Source: Picochlorum sp. 'celeri' (taxonomy: Eukaryota; Chlorophyta; Trebouxiophyceae). Taken from it: 64,000 bases of DNA. The notes below the pieces were generated by a model. It did not search any database. It had not been told where the DNA came from and saw nothing but the letters and a program-made list of their open reading frames with translations. Positions 51,083 through 62,719 of the stretch are shown in pieces (position 1 is the stretch's first letter; each line of letters begins with the position of its first letter). Where the stretch lies: positions 227,497 through 291,496 of the forward strand of contig JAACMV010000021.1 in the NCBI GenBank assembly GCA_010909725.1, in the 5' to 3' direction. Both the position numbers and the translations under genes were made by a program.

Positions 51083-51819
51083 AGATGATCTTCTTTTTCT
51101 TATTTTGGATCATGGTATACCATAACATTTCTCAGCACATACCATTTTAATCGTACGATGTATTTTATGGAATTACACTCCCTGTGCCTTGAAAGCAGAT
51201 GATATTCTGATTGAAAGTCCACGTGCTTCCATGGACACCTGTGCAAGCAGAGTATTGGAGAAGACAGATACGTGGGTCTAGGCAGCAAAGATGCAGTATT
51301 TTTGGAAAACCAACTTAATTTATGTACATCGAGATCTTGATGAGGCAAATTGTGATTGGGTTTACAGGAACCAAACCTCGTTCACGCAGTTAAGAGCCAC
51401 TGCACGCGTATTGGAAGATTCCCTTCACACGATGCAATCGACACACAAATATAGTATCCAAAAAATAATACAGTCCAAAATTTCACGCTACGATACCAAA
51501 GTACACCAGCTTGATCAAGGTGAATTCTGCACCTATCCGGTCCCCAGAGATGACACATGGAGACGATTACGCTACTCTTAAGGGTACATGACGCTACTAC
51601 CAACGCTACTGTCAACGCTACGCATGTGCGGCTTGGACTGGATTATCCGCTCAAAGAATGGCGATGATGGAATATGGCCTTGAGCATCGGGGGCTCTGAC
51701 CCACAATGACTGCCTATGTGTCATGCTTCCTCATGTTCGAAACAGTATTTCATAATATAATCCTACTTCAAACAAAAACCATTCCATCCTCAGATATATA
51801 TATCTTACAAACCAAAAAG
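51083..51819. promoter_or_regulatory. Spacer with ACGCTAC repeats, MLO 5' region / Cys-rich gene
   Basis: A 737-bp gap. It probably holds the missing MLO first exon and the promoter of the Cys-rich gene, with a TATA-like atatatatat near 51796-51802. Five ACGCTAC copies occur at 51485-51621. Confidence 0.4.
51485..51621. repeat. Five ACGCTAC direct repeats
   Basis: Copies lie at 51485-51491, 51569-51575, 51591-51597, 51603-51609 and 51615-51621; the last three are spaced exactly 12 bases. They lie 200-335 bases upstream of a secreted-protein start. Confidence 0.5.
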
Positions 51820-52632
51820 ATGAAGTCTTTTGCTCTTTTGCTGGTGCTAATGGCTGTCCTTCACCAGACTGATGCGGGGAATTTCAACCCCTCGTGTGCG
51901 GCCAGTGACACATGGTGGGACAAGTTTTCCAAGATTAAGGATGAAGGCGACAATCTATCGAATCTGTCTAAATGTCAGTACAAAACTCTTGGGATGGATG
52001 AGAACTACATCCTACTCGGAGGGAAAGGGTCGTCATCCTCAATGACTGTCGAATTGGGAAGTGGAGGTGATGGTTGCTCTGATGGGGAAGACTGTATGGA
52101 GATGTGTCAGACGCTTTGCTGCATCACCCAAGGATGCAAATACGCTACTCTCAGGCGCGATGAAAATGAAAGCTGTGAGATCGACTGCAGCATTTATAAG
52201 GAGGAGGAAAGATACTTTATCTGCAAAATGTTCAGTGACGGAAAGTGGGAAGAGACCAATGACCAATCAACCTGTTATGCCGAGGAGGGCGAGAAAAGTT
52301 ACGACGATTGTCCAAAAATCGCGAGAAACAGTGATTTCAAATGGGATGAAGATGAATTCAACTTTTTCAAAAGTCTTGGTGCCATTGACTCGTGGGGCGA
52401 TTGTCCAGGAAACCCAGACTCTGACAATTACATTGGAAATCGCAGAAAGCTCTTGTCAACCCCAGAAATACCAGCCATTCCAAGCAAGAAGGACATCAAA
52501 GATGCCGTGAAAAAGGGAAAAGATTCCGGTAAAACGTTCAAGAAGAATTTGATAAAGGCTCGGAAATCCGCAGGGGGTAAAAAGAAACTCCTCGAGCGCA
52601 TGTGCGACAACATGACCTGCCCTGCCAACTAA
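51820..52632 (+). CDS. Secreted Cys-rich protein of unknown function
   Basis: A single-exon gene of 270 residues from the ATG at 51820. Signal peptide MKSFALLLVLMAVLHQTDAG is followed by a mature protein of about 250 residues. The middle (about residues 85-165) has a dense Cys pattern (CSDGEDCMEMCQTLCCITQGC, then CEIDCSIY) that suggests a disulfide-tied fold. A basic Lys-rich tail follows, introduced by NRRKLLST, an RxxLL motif common in algal secreted proteins and perhaps a processing site. The tail ends in MCDNMTCPAN. I know no family for it; a role in the cell covering is only inferred from secretion and neighbours. Confidence 0.7.
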   Translation: MKSFALLLVLMAVLHQTDAGNFNPSCAASDTWWDKFSKIKDEGDNLSNLSKCQYKTLGMDENYILLGGKGSSSSMTVELGSGGDGCSDGEDCMEMCQTLCCITQGCKYATLRRDENESCEIDCSIYKEEERYFICKMFSDGKWEETNDQSTCYAEEGEKSYDDCPKIARNSDFKWDEDEFNFFKSLGAIDSWGDCPGNPDSDNYIGNRRKLLSTPEIPAIPSKKDIKDAVKKGKDSGKTFKKNLIKARKSAGGKKKLLERMCDNMTCPAN

Positions 52633-52904
52633 CATGAAGATCATCTGTTTATAATCACGCACTCTCATCATGAGAGTCTCATGTGCGCATTCCAACAAGC
52701 ATGCATCTCGTAAAGATACATTGATGTAATAGAGCCCACCTCATGAATGTGTGTCTATCTGATCTCCAAAGAAAGCCAGGCCAACAACTGTAGATGGTTG
52801 GATGGGCCATATATACAAAGAAAGACCACCTCTCGACTCCACACAATTTCTTAATTTATTCAAAGAATTATAAGAAAGAATAAGAGAGTATCCTCCATGG
52901 AATC

Positions 52905-53724
52905 ATGAGCACCGTCTTCGATCGGGGAATTCAGATTTTGAAAAATGTCAAAACCGACACAGGAACTATCAGAACAGACATCTTTTTAGAAGCTTGCAAG
53001 CAAATAATACCAATAATATGTGAGTAGGATATTTGGTTGATGCCGTGACACGAATTCTCTCAACCCACTGTGTGCCATGTGCAGCAAAACTTGGAACAGC
53101 TTTTGCCATTGTCAAATCAGACGTGGGAGGAAACATAGATCGCTTATATACTCGCATGCAACAGAATCCATCCATCTATACAGATGACGTCTATCGGATT
53201 GTATTGGATGAGAAGGAGCAGGGTGTATGTATGGACAATACATCTTGTACCAAGGGATTGCTGTGGCTCAAGAGGTATGTGCTTGATGAATACTCGATTG
53301 CATGCACAGCAGCAGGTTTTACATGGGGTATAACAATATCTATTGCAGGGCCATGCAGTTTATACTTTTGCTGTTGGAGCGTGTGATTGATCCAGCCAAT
53401 GCTGACAAGACACTGTCTGACATTGCAACAGCAACCTATTATGATACCCTTCAGCAATATCATGGTTGGATTGTGACGGGGACATTCACTGTTATTTTGA
53501 AATTAGTACCGAGTAGGAATACCTTCTGGAAGGCCATCTCTGAGGAGACAGAGCAGCAGCAGCAGCAGCAATGTGAAGATGGAGGCAGTTCTGATGCCAT
53601 GCATGGCAATGATGACAACATGGTGGACCGCATCAAAGCATTTTGCCAAGAGTTTGATAGTATTTTGGGTGAGATTCATGCATTTTTAGAGTCGAATGAT
53701 CTTGATGATCCCACCAAAGTGTAA
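52905..53724 (+). CDS. Glycolipid transfer protein (GLTP-fold), site mostly intact
   Basis: Exons 52905-53019, 53085-53274 and 53349-53724 join in phase, giving 226 residues. It starts MSTVFDRGIQILKNVKTDTG and FLEACKQIIPI, the classic GLTP helix 1-2. The lipid-headgroup site reads KSDVGGNIDRL (Asp and Asn kept, Lys replaced by Arg), GLLWLKRAMQFI (Trp kept) and YHGW (His kept). A loop has six Gln residues encoded by a CAG microsatellite near 53552. Such proteins move glycosphingolipids or ceramide-phosphate between membranes. It has no signal peptide, so it is cytosolic. A second, more diverged copy lies 1.4 kb downstream. Confidence 0.88.
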
Positions 53725-53949
53725 TCCTGTGTATGGGCTTTTTCCAGCATGACCATGCTCCATCATGTATCTATATATATTGTGATCCGTCCGAGAATGA
53801 CTACAAAATCTCACCCAATCCTAGATTGGATTACAATATACCATATTATGGTATAATTACTAATAAAAAGGTACTACGAGAAGCACATCAATTCCAACTA
53901 TCACAGATTGACATATATTTGGGTCGAGAGTTGAAAAGACGACAACACC

Positions 53950-54759
53950 ATGGCAAGCGTCCAGCCCTCTCTCAGCATCTTGCTGGCAACCGTGCTCTTT
54001 ATTGGAGCAGTATCCGCTGACAAGACGATTGATGTGACTGGGTTTTCTTCTATTCAGAATTGCGGAGCAGTCCCAATCATTGTAACGCCTGGCGATTCAT
54101 ATTCGGTTGTCGTCACTGGGGACGCCGCGGCGTCCGCAGCCACGACTGGTTCCGTATCTGCTCCAGACGGTGAATTGTCCTTCACCATTGCAGGACCCAT
54201 GGAAACCAGCAGCGCGTTCTATATCACAGTCACAATGCCATCAGATGCACTTGAGGCTGTACGTGTATCAGGAAGTGGGCCAGTCTATGTGAATTCTGGA
54301 TTCACAGCAAAAGACTTTGACGTCACCATATCTGGGTCTGGAGATGTGGCATTGGGCGCTGATGTGACGGATACCTTGGCGATTACTATCAATGGCTCCG
54401 GTGACTTGGAAGCAACAGGAACTGTTGCGAACGTGGACCTCCAAATCAATGGAAGCGGAGACGTCAGTGTGTTGGACCTGCAGGACCAAGCTACCGTCCA
54501 AATCAATGGAAGTGGAGACGTGTACATTGGTGGCGCCAGCGGATCTCAGATCAGCGGCAATGTCTTTGGAAGTGGAGATGTCAGCTACTCTGGCGGTGAG
54601 TGCAACGTATCCAGTTTCGCATCCAATGCCTGCTCCCAAGTCAGTGCAAGGGCTGTCACACCAACCTCTGTGGACTCTGTTCCAGCAGTCTCATTCCGCG
54701 TCCAAGGAACATGCTCCTGCACAGGAAATTCAAACTGCATCACCAACATTGGTGCCTGA
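53950..54759 (+). CDS. Secreted GIN/DUF2807-type beta-repeat protein
   Basis: A single-exon gene of 269 residues. Signal peptide MASVQPSLSILLATVLFIGA then VSAD. The body from about residue 100 to 215 is a repeated beta-strand pattern. The units are SGSGDV/NGSGDL/NGSGDV/NGSGDV/FGSGDV, each about 20 residues apart, a layout of right-handed beta-helix GIN (DUF2807) proteins. The C-terminus has several Cys residues (CNVSSF, GTCSCTGNSNC). GIN proteins are best known from bacteria, often as secreted or envelope proteins. Its role here is unknown. It sits between two GLTP-fold genes. Confidence 0.8.
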   Translation: MASVQPSLSILLATVLFIGAVSADKTIDVTGFSSIQNCGAVPIIVTPGDSYSVVVTGDAAASAATTGSVSAPDGELSFTIAGPMETSSAFYITVTMPSDALEAVRVSGSGPVYVNSGFTAKDFDVTISGSGDVALGADVTDTLAITINGSGDLEATGTVANVDLQINGSGDVSVLDLQDQATVQINGSGDVYIGGASGSQISGNVFGSGDVSYSGGECNVSSFASNACSQVSARAVTPTSVDSVPAVSFRVQGTCSCTGNSNCITNIGA

Positions 54760-55096
54760 GAATGATACCCATCCATCATTCATATGATGAAGACATACAT
54801 CTGTATGTAATAATAATACATGTAAATGATCACCATCAACTGGCCAATTGGTGCCATGATGGCATGGTCGACCATAATAACCACTTAGTAGGATATTCAT
54901 CCGTGCAACTATACCACACCAGTATTATTTTTACATAAATATATACATAGACTGTTTCCTTTTGAAAAGAAAACGGTGACTATATCCCAAAGACAACGGG
55001 TTCGTCTTCACCAACGACATTTTTCTTTTGGATTAATTTTGATTGCTCAACCACCCAGCCATCTGAAGACGTCCTCTGTATTGTTGAGAGATATCC
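54760..55096. other. Intergenic spacer, GIN gene to GLTP-2
   Basis: A 337-bp gap with several AT-rich stretches (taataataatac near 54810, acataaatatatac near 54935). No ORF or RNA is supported. Confidence 0.35.
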
Positions 55097-56052
55097 ATGT
55101 TTCATCACGCCAAGGACGAATCTGAGGATTTCTTACCCAATCTGACACAGTCGTTTAAGCAGATTGACGTAGAGAAACCAATTCCGACCAAGGATTTTGT
55201 CAGCGCGTGCTCCAAAGTGCAGCCAATTTTCGATCATATCGGTACGTTTTTTTGCTTTTTATTCGACTTTTTTAATGATGTTGTATCTCTCTCTCGCTCT
55301 CTCTGTGCGAGCGGAGAGCCTCTGTCTTGAGAGAGAGAGCAGGCAGTGTGTATTTTGTATATTCAGAGGCAGACACACTATATACACTATTCCCCCTTGC
55401 GAGTGTTTGTTGTTCTTACACTCCGAGTATACATACATGTACAGGTACTGTATTTTTGATCGCCAAGCATGAATTTGAGACAAAGAGGTCATCAGTGGAA
55501 GCACAGGCAGAGGCAAAGCCACTGCTGAATGATATTGTTGATGCCGGTAAAGCGGTGCGTGCATATATTTGTGTATATATTTGTTTCTCTCCGTCTCACA
55601 TACTCTATATATACAAGACAGAGATGTAGTACAAGAGTAAAAAAAAGGCGATGAGAAACATGCTCTCTTCTTGTCTGCAGGATGGAACAATCACAATCAA
55701 GAATAGCCCGGGTAGAAACTTGCACAGACTGTTGAATACACTGGCATTCATCAGCCAGATATTTAAAGGATTGGCAGCGAATAAATCCCTCAAGGATGCT
55801 GTGTCAGATGCATATGATGAAACATTGGGCAAGTTGCATGCGTGGGTGGTGAGAACTGGTATCAAGGCAGGCATGATTGGTCTTCCCAGTCGTGAGCACT
55901 TTCTCAAGAGCATTGGTGAGACGGAAGAGAGTGCGAGGATTCATGGAGATGGATTCATAGAAGCTGCTGATGCCATTGTAGAAAGTATTAATTCCTTGTA
56001 CTCGGGTATTGAAATGCCCAAGAGTGACTTTTCCATGAAATCGCTGTGGTAA
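55097..56052 (+). CDS. Divergent GLTP-fold protein
   Basis: Exons 55097-55241, 55445-55554 and 55681-56052 join in phase, giving 208 residues (MFHHAKDESEDFLPNL...). It keeps the GLTP helical layout, with FVSACSKVQPIFDHIGTVFL, the LHAWV block in ETLGKLHAWVVRTG, and SREHFLKSIG. The headgroup residues are changed: the KxDxxGN site reads KHEFETKRSS (no Asp or Asn), and the WLKR helix reads NLHRLLN (no Trp). Only His is kept. It may therefore bind a different lipid or none. It is a neighbour of the GLTP gene at 52905 and probably a paralogue. Confidence 0.78.
55285..55341. repeat. CT tract and GA tract, inverted, in intron of GLTP-2
   Basis: A run of CT dinucleotides at about 55285-55304 is followed about 25 bases later by a GA run (about 55329-55341). 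The two can pair into a hairpin within the intron. It is a simple-sequence repeat with inverted symmetry and is possibly splicing-related. Confidence 0.6.
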
Positions 56053-56193
56053 ATACAAGACTACTTTATATGTAAAACATACCCTACTATTAGGATATGG
56101 TGGATTGTTGGAATAGAAATCGAGTTCCGTGTTGATTGATTGCAGTCGTGCAGTAATTAATTCATTAATTAATTCCCACTCTCCTAGTAGAAC

Positions 56194-59100
56194 ATGGTGG
56201 ATGCGGTGCAGTTGGGCTCTGCTCTGAGTGGATGCCTGAGTCCCGATACTGCGATTCGTAAATCATCAGAGAATGTTATTGAGCATGTGCGTGATGATAT
56301 GGACGCCGTACTGACTTGAAACAAACCCCGTTGCATGTTGCATGACCATAAATTCCCCTGATACAGGTTGTTAGCCAGCCCGGTGGGTTGATTTTATTAG
56401 AAAAAGCGATACAGGCTGAAGAATTGCCGAGTGATGCGCGTCAAATGGCTGTTATTAGTTTGAAGAATGCTATTAAGCGGTACTGGGCGGACGAGCTGCA
56501 GAAGCGTGCTGTGGTGATTGGGGCCGAGGATAAACAACATGTGAAGAATGCCATGGTGGAGATGTTTCCGTATGCGCCTCATGAGGTGCGAGTTCAGTTT
56601 CAGGAGTGTTTGAGGGTTATCATTACTGCGGATTTTCCGGCGAGGTGGCCAGAGTTGGTTGGTCAGATTATGGCATGGTTGTCGAGCGGGAATCAGCAGG
56701 CGATTACGGCGGCGTTGAGGGTGTTGAGGATAATAGCGAGAAAGTACGAGTATAGGGATGATCAGGATCGTGTGGAGTTGAATGCTGTTGTGGAACACGT
56801 GTTTCCTCAGCTGTTGGCAACGTTTGTGTCTCTGGTGGAGAGCAGAGGGTCAGAGTCGCTGGAATTGGCAGAGTTGTTAAAGTTGTGCTGTAAAATATAC
56901 TTCAGTACGACGTATATGGAGGTTCCCCCATTGTTGGTTCATGATACACGTCAGTATGAAGGGTGGATGAATGGGTTTTTGGCATTGGCTGAGATGAGAC
57001 CACATGAACAGGGTATGCCACAGGATGCCAATGGTCGGGCGGAGTGGCCGTGGTGGAAGATGAAGAAGTGGTTGTATAACATTGCGTGCAGAATGTTTAC
57101 AAAGTATGCAGTGCCTCGTGTGGGGAAGAAACAGTCGGATGATGATGTGTTTGGGCAGATGTGGAACAGGGATTATTCCATGAAGTTTCTGCATGCTGTT
57201 GTGCATGAGTTGTCCTTGTATAGTCAAGGGAGGTACATCACGCCTCGGGTCGCGAATAATTTGCTTAATTTTCTGCAAGAAGCGATTCAGAAGCAGGTGT
57301 ATTGGAAAGAGTTGGAACCGCATATTGGTCAGATTGTGCAGCAGGTTGTTATTCCAATGCTGGCGTTTGATGATGCAGATCAAGAGTTGTGGGATGAGGA
57401 TCCCGAAGAGTATATTCGGAAAGGTTATGATATTATAGAGGATATTTATTCACCAAAGTCGGCGGCTGTGACTGTTATTTGCGAGCTTTGCTCGAAGAAG
57501 AAGAAGCAGCAACTGGATCCTACAATGACGCATTTGGCATCTATTCTGCAAGAGGTTCATGGGGCTGGTCCTGCAGCGTCGGATGCGATGGCACGAAAAT
57601 TGGATGGGGCATTGTATGCAGTTGGATCATTGGCGGGGATTTTAGCAAAGCATCCGAGGTATTCTGCCATGGTTCCAGGCATTTTTGAAACCTACATTCT
57701 GCCCTTGTTTTCCTCTCCTCACGGGTATCTCAGAGCCAAGGCGTGCTGGATTTCGGCCGAGTTTGTCGATTTAATGTACTCGAGTGATAACAAGAGTAAT
57801 AATCAGCTTTTTATGCAGCTTTTTGAGAGGATTCAAGCCTGCTTGAATGATCCTGACTTGCCAGTCCAGGTGGATGCTGCCATTGCCTTGAGAGCATTCT
57901 TCGATGCGATAGATGAAGAAGATTCCGTACATTTTGTCCAAGCTGTACCGTCATTGCTGCAAAAATTCTTGGAATTGGCGAACAATATAGAATCTGAAGG
58001 CATCATGGCAACAATTGAATCGGTGGTTGACAGATTTAGTGACCACATTGCACCATATGCATGTGGCATTGTCACCACATTGATACAACAGTTCTGGAAT
58101 CTTGTCGGTGATGAGGATCGTGCTGCTTCAGGGGAAGAAACGCCTTTTGCTGAAGTAGCAGATCCATTGGCTGGGCATACAATTCTGGCAACCATTGCAA
58201 CCGTGTTGGATGCAGTGTCAAAGTCACCGGAAATTCTTGCAGAGATGGAAAATATCTTGTTCCCAATCTTTACTAGATTTATGTCTGAGGATGGCATGGA
58301 TGTCATCGAGGAAGTATTGGAAATGATTACATACATTACATACTACTCGCCACACATCTCAGAGAAGATGTGGACACTGTATCCGAGAATATTAATGTCC
58401 ATGGAAACATGGGGTACAGACTTTTTCTCGGATTTCGTTCCAGTCATTGACAATTATATTTCTCGAGGAGTCCAAATATTCTTGCAGACAAGAGATCCAC
58501 CGCTGCTTACCATGACAAACATGACACTTGAAACATGTTTGAAGCACGAATCTGATGGGTTTGGAACCGAGGAGGAGATTTATATTGGCTGTGCTGCTAT
58601 TCTTCAGGTCATCCTGGAAAATTGCAATGGTCTTGTCGACCAGTGTATCCGTACGTGTCGTTTGTTTTCTTTCATCGTCTATACTCGCTCTTACATCATC
58701 ATTGTTTATATATATTCCATGCAGAGCCATACATGTCCCTCATTGTGACAACCATGTTGAAAGGAGCACAAGACGATGAGCAGTTTGATGATCCAAGTGT
58801 CATGGAGCAGTTGCTTGTCACTGGAGCAGATGCATTGTACTACAACCCTCTGCTTGCCCTGAACACATTACAGCAGCTTGGCCACTTGGCATTCTTCATG
58901 CACATGCTTGGAGATGCCGTCACAAAGAGAAAGAAGAGAAGTGGGAAACTGTATTACTTTTCCTCGAAAAGGTCGAAAAAGATTGTCATCCTAGGTCTCG
59001 CAAGCCTCGTGGGAACCCAACCATCCTCTCTCCCACCCGGCATACAGCAGTCCATCCCACAGATTGCTGCTGCACTCACAAGACTTGTTCTCGACCTGAA

Positions 59101-59491
59101 AAGTCAAGAAGCTTCTGTGTCTCAGCCATTTGAACCATCAGAAGAGAGATATATTTCGGACTCTGGGGACGAAGAAGACGACGATGATGACAGCTATGCA
59201 GACCTCATGACCAAGTTACGAGCACGTTCAGCAAACATTGAGGAGGAGGACGATGATGAGGACGATTTCGATTTCTTCTCCGACGACGAAGCAGGACAAG
59301 ACATCAAATCCCCCATCGACGATATCCCAGTATATTCGTACTTTGGCAACGCCATGAACACCCTCCAGGCAACCAACGCAGAGGGATTCATGGCCACTCT
59401 GTCACTGTTGCAAGACAGTGACATTGTTGCTCAATTCCAGCAGCTCTTATCCGAAACTGGAGCTCCGCAACCACCTCAATCATCATCATAG
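56194..59491 (+). CDS. Importin-7/8 (SAD2-like) nuclear transport receptor
   Basis: Exons 56194-56286, 56367-58650 and 58725-59491 join in phase, giving 1047 residues. The start MVDAVQLGSALSGCLSPDTA and the importin-N region (RQMAVISLKNAIKRYWADEL) are classic. The block AEWPWWKMKKWLYNIACRMF is diagnostic for the IPO7/IPO8/SAD2 branch. The rest is HEAT repeats, with an acidic Asp/Glu tail near residues 940-990 that resembles the family's Ran/RPL binding region. It carries ribosomal proteins, histones or signalling proteins into the nucleus. The gene converges with the small TM gene across 87 bp. Confidence 0.94.
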
Positions 59492-59578
59492 CAATAGTTT
59501 GAGAAGAAAATTTCCATACTACAATAGTTGAGAATATATTCTTACATCTGACTTGAAATAATTTAATGATTACAACAA

Positions 59579-59803
59579 CTACTCGTCTCCACCTCCAAAC
59601 ATGGAACGGCTGTGCCTATCATGCATCAGGAATGACGCAATCCCACTGAAAATCATAATGATGGCAATGAATGCAAACAACAAGGGGTGCGTCGACATTT
59701 TCGACATGGCATCATCCCAAAAACTGTACGTCTCCTTTTGCTTCAGAGGACCAGTCCTCTTGTAGTGAGTTGCACTCCTGGCATTCGTCACACGCTTGGA
59801 CAT
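59579..59803 (-). CDS. Small single-TM (tail-anchor-like) protein
   Basis: From the ATG at 59803 there are 74 residues (MSKRVTNARSATHYKRTGPL...). A basic N-terminal half precedes one membrane helix (LLFAFIAIIMIFSGIASFLM, about residues 40-59) and a short His/Arg-rich tail. A splice-acceptor-like gacgtgcag lies just before the ATG, so an upstream exon in the 5' UTR is possible. Its size and layout are like small ER or secretory-pathway tail-anchored proteins. I cannot assign a family. Confidence 0.6.
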   Translation of the reverse strand: MSKRVTNARSATHYKRTGPLKQKETYSFWDDAMSKMSTHPLLFAFIAIIMIFSGIASFLMHDRHSRSMFGGGDE

Positions 59804-60299
59804 CACCTGCACGTCAATATGGATATTAGTAACAATACATTAATATGGACACATAAGTTTTCTCTTTTATGAAAGAATAGCCAAAAAATTCGTCGTCACA
59901 TGGAGGCCAACGATAATCAGTCACGGATCAGTCGAATTCTCGAATCAAACCACTGCCTCCAAAAGCAATTGGCTTTTAGGAGATGAAATATTACAACAGA
60001 CTAGCCATTTCAGTGACGCTGAGAGCCAGTGTAATAACAAACGCGCATTCGCGTGATCTACAGTCGGTTCAATCAACGCCCGTGGCGTTTTGCTTGCGCT
60101 AGAGGCTATAGACGTACCATGTTGAATCTTTATTTAAATTCTCTTTTCAAAAATCTAAATAATAATACGTATACTCATGCAATAATGAATTATGCAAGCT
60201 TGCCTTAAGGCATCCCATGATCCTGGCCATTGGTCCTGGACCAGCTATGGTCCCATATTATATGTGGGATGCGCATCCTTGATCAAGGATGTTTTGCAA
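59804..60299. other. Intergenic spacer, small TM gene promoter and 3' end of FN3-propeller gene
   Basis: A 496-bp gap between the start of the small TM gene and the 3' end of the large gene. An inverted AAAAGC ... GCTTTT lies near 59952-59968 and AT-rich sequence near 60128-60140. No gene is recognised. Confidence 0.35.
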
Positions 60300-62688
60300 T
60301 CATGCGCTCAAGGATGGACAGGATGGACATGGTGGGCAGTTCTTGCAGACTGAAGAGCTCACCAACACTCGATCAAAGTATATTTCTGTACCTGATCCAA
60401 CAGGGTTTATCACATCTGGGTTCGGATTGAAGGTGGTTGCAGGAGGGGTGTACAGATCAGAAATGCCACCAGAACCTCCCACATAGATTTCTTCAGACAA
60501 GTACAAATGTCCATTGGGGCTGATTCCAAGGCCAGTGAACTGTGCTGCGCTCCCACGCTCTTGCACGTTTGTATCTGGATCAAATGTGCCAGCTGGAGGT
60601 GAAATGAATGGGACGGCAATTTCCACTAGATCTCCCAGATCTGCCTTGTTGAGAACCCTGAGCTGCTTTGTAACACTTGTGGACTGGCTGATGATGAAGA
60701 GTTTGTCCCCAAATATTTGTAATTCGGAGGCTCCGGTGACTTCACCTGATTCCATGACAAAGGTGCCATTGGCAGAGAATTTCCGAATCTTGTCGTCCCC
60801 AGCGATGTAGACGGTGCCATCTGCATCAACCGCTGAGCCTTCACTTCCAGAGGTCACACCAGGATTCCAAGAATCGTCTTTCACAGGATTCTCAGGATCG
60901 GACACATCCCACCTGGCAATCCCTGACTCTTTTTCAGTGGTCACATAAAGCCAGTACGTGGTGCCATCTTTCCACCAGCCCAATCCTGTTGGCTCTCCGG
61001 CAAGTCCAGGATCCCCAGTGTACAGAACAGTGTCCAAATCAGAGGTGAGGATGAGAATCCTCTTGCCATCTTCAAGGGCTACATACACGTTTCCACGATC
61101 ATCCTCTTTGATGTCAACCGGCTTTTGATTAACATTTTCCACAATTGGAATGCCTGCCCATGCCTTGAAGGGACCTTGAGTACAAACTGCGCCACCATTG
61201 TCATTGTTATCTGTTGTGTTCCATACTTGGCAGTTCGCTGCGGTATTATCTGGGCCGCCGTAAACAGGCTGCCCTCCGTACCCACCCCATCGAATGTCAA
61301 CATTGTCTAGGATGGGATAGTCCTCTCTGTTGGCATTGAAGTAGTCGTCAACGGTCTCACCCTGCGGCATGCCGTTGCCAAATATGGCAGTATCGGATCC
61401 ATCAACGGCAAGGACACCTGCTGAGACTTTCCGGATGGCCTGTGTGTACGCTGTCGTGGCGCTGTGGATATATCCTGTATACACAGAGGATCCATCATAG
61501 CTCACTCCAAGACCTCTCAACCCTCTCGTGGTTGAGTAGGTAGGCCTCAAACCGAAATAGTCTGACTGAACTTGGAATGTCAAGGATATACACTCGTTTT
61601 GACTACAGAAGGCGCCAGCATCATCACAATCACTGGACAAAACACAGCAGCCCGGCCCAAAGCTGCACAGAAACACGAGAAAATCAGCGACGAGAGATGC
61701 CTCGGTACAAACACGTGAGATGATACCATACCTGTGAGTCACAGAAGAAGCCTGTGATGGTGCGCTCTCCTCTCCGGATGCTGTCTTCGAGGTGACAGTG
61801 CAAGAGTATGTGATGTTGCCCTCCACCGGAGTCAGGTCAGCAGTTGTCTCAACGGAGCTCACGTTCTTCTGCACTGGGGACGCTCCGCCAGTGCACTCCA
61901 CAATATATTGAGATGGAGGAGGTCCAGTGGTCACTTCATTCCACTCCACACGAATTCCTGGGGTGCATGTATCTGGAATTAGAGAGGCATTGACACCAGT
62001 CGGGGTGGATGGAGTACATATTGATGGCCAACTGCAGAGAACAAGACAATCACGCTCACAAATGTACCGCATTCAAATTCATTCAAAGACCAAAAGAAAT
62101 GAGAGTGATGGAAAATTGAATTGATATATCAAAACACACACCTGTATGTGATTGAATCAGGAGTGGCAGATGCTGGGTTTGATTCAACGTCCTGCAACAC
62201 CGACACCACTTGGCACGAATAAGCTACGTCTGGCGCGATGTCCTCCAGCGTCGCAGATGTGCCTGATTCTTGTGTCTTCTCGGAGGGAGCACCTTCTTCA
62301 GGGGTGCAGGTGACCTTGTAGCTCTCGGGTTGGGGACCACTTGTGGGAGTTGTCCATACCACAGTGATGCCTGGGGAACAGGTGGTTGTCTCTGAAGCAT
62401 TCACTGCCGTGGGAGGAGATGGTTTCAATACTGGTGGCGGTGGTGGTGGCGCAGTTGAATACGGCGATGGTGGTGGTGGTGGTGGTGGAGGCGAGGAAAC
62501 TGGTGGTGGTGGAGGCGAGGAAACTGGTCTAGGTACAGGAACTGGTACAGGCTGAGGAATTGGTTCAGGAATTGGCTCAGGAATTGGCTCAGGAATTGGT
62601 TCAGGCTGTGGCTCTGGCTCTGGCTCTGGCTCAGGCTCTGGTTCAGGCTCAGGCTCTGGTTCTGGCTCTGGCTCTGGCTCTGGTTCTG

Positions 62689-62719
<31 letters not shown>

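Noticed and set aside
53837..53853. ATACCATA-T-TATGGTAT inverted repeat before the GIN gene
   Set aside because: It is a short AT-rich inverted repeat with a one-base spacer; too weak to call a regulatory site.
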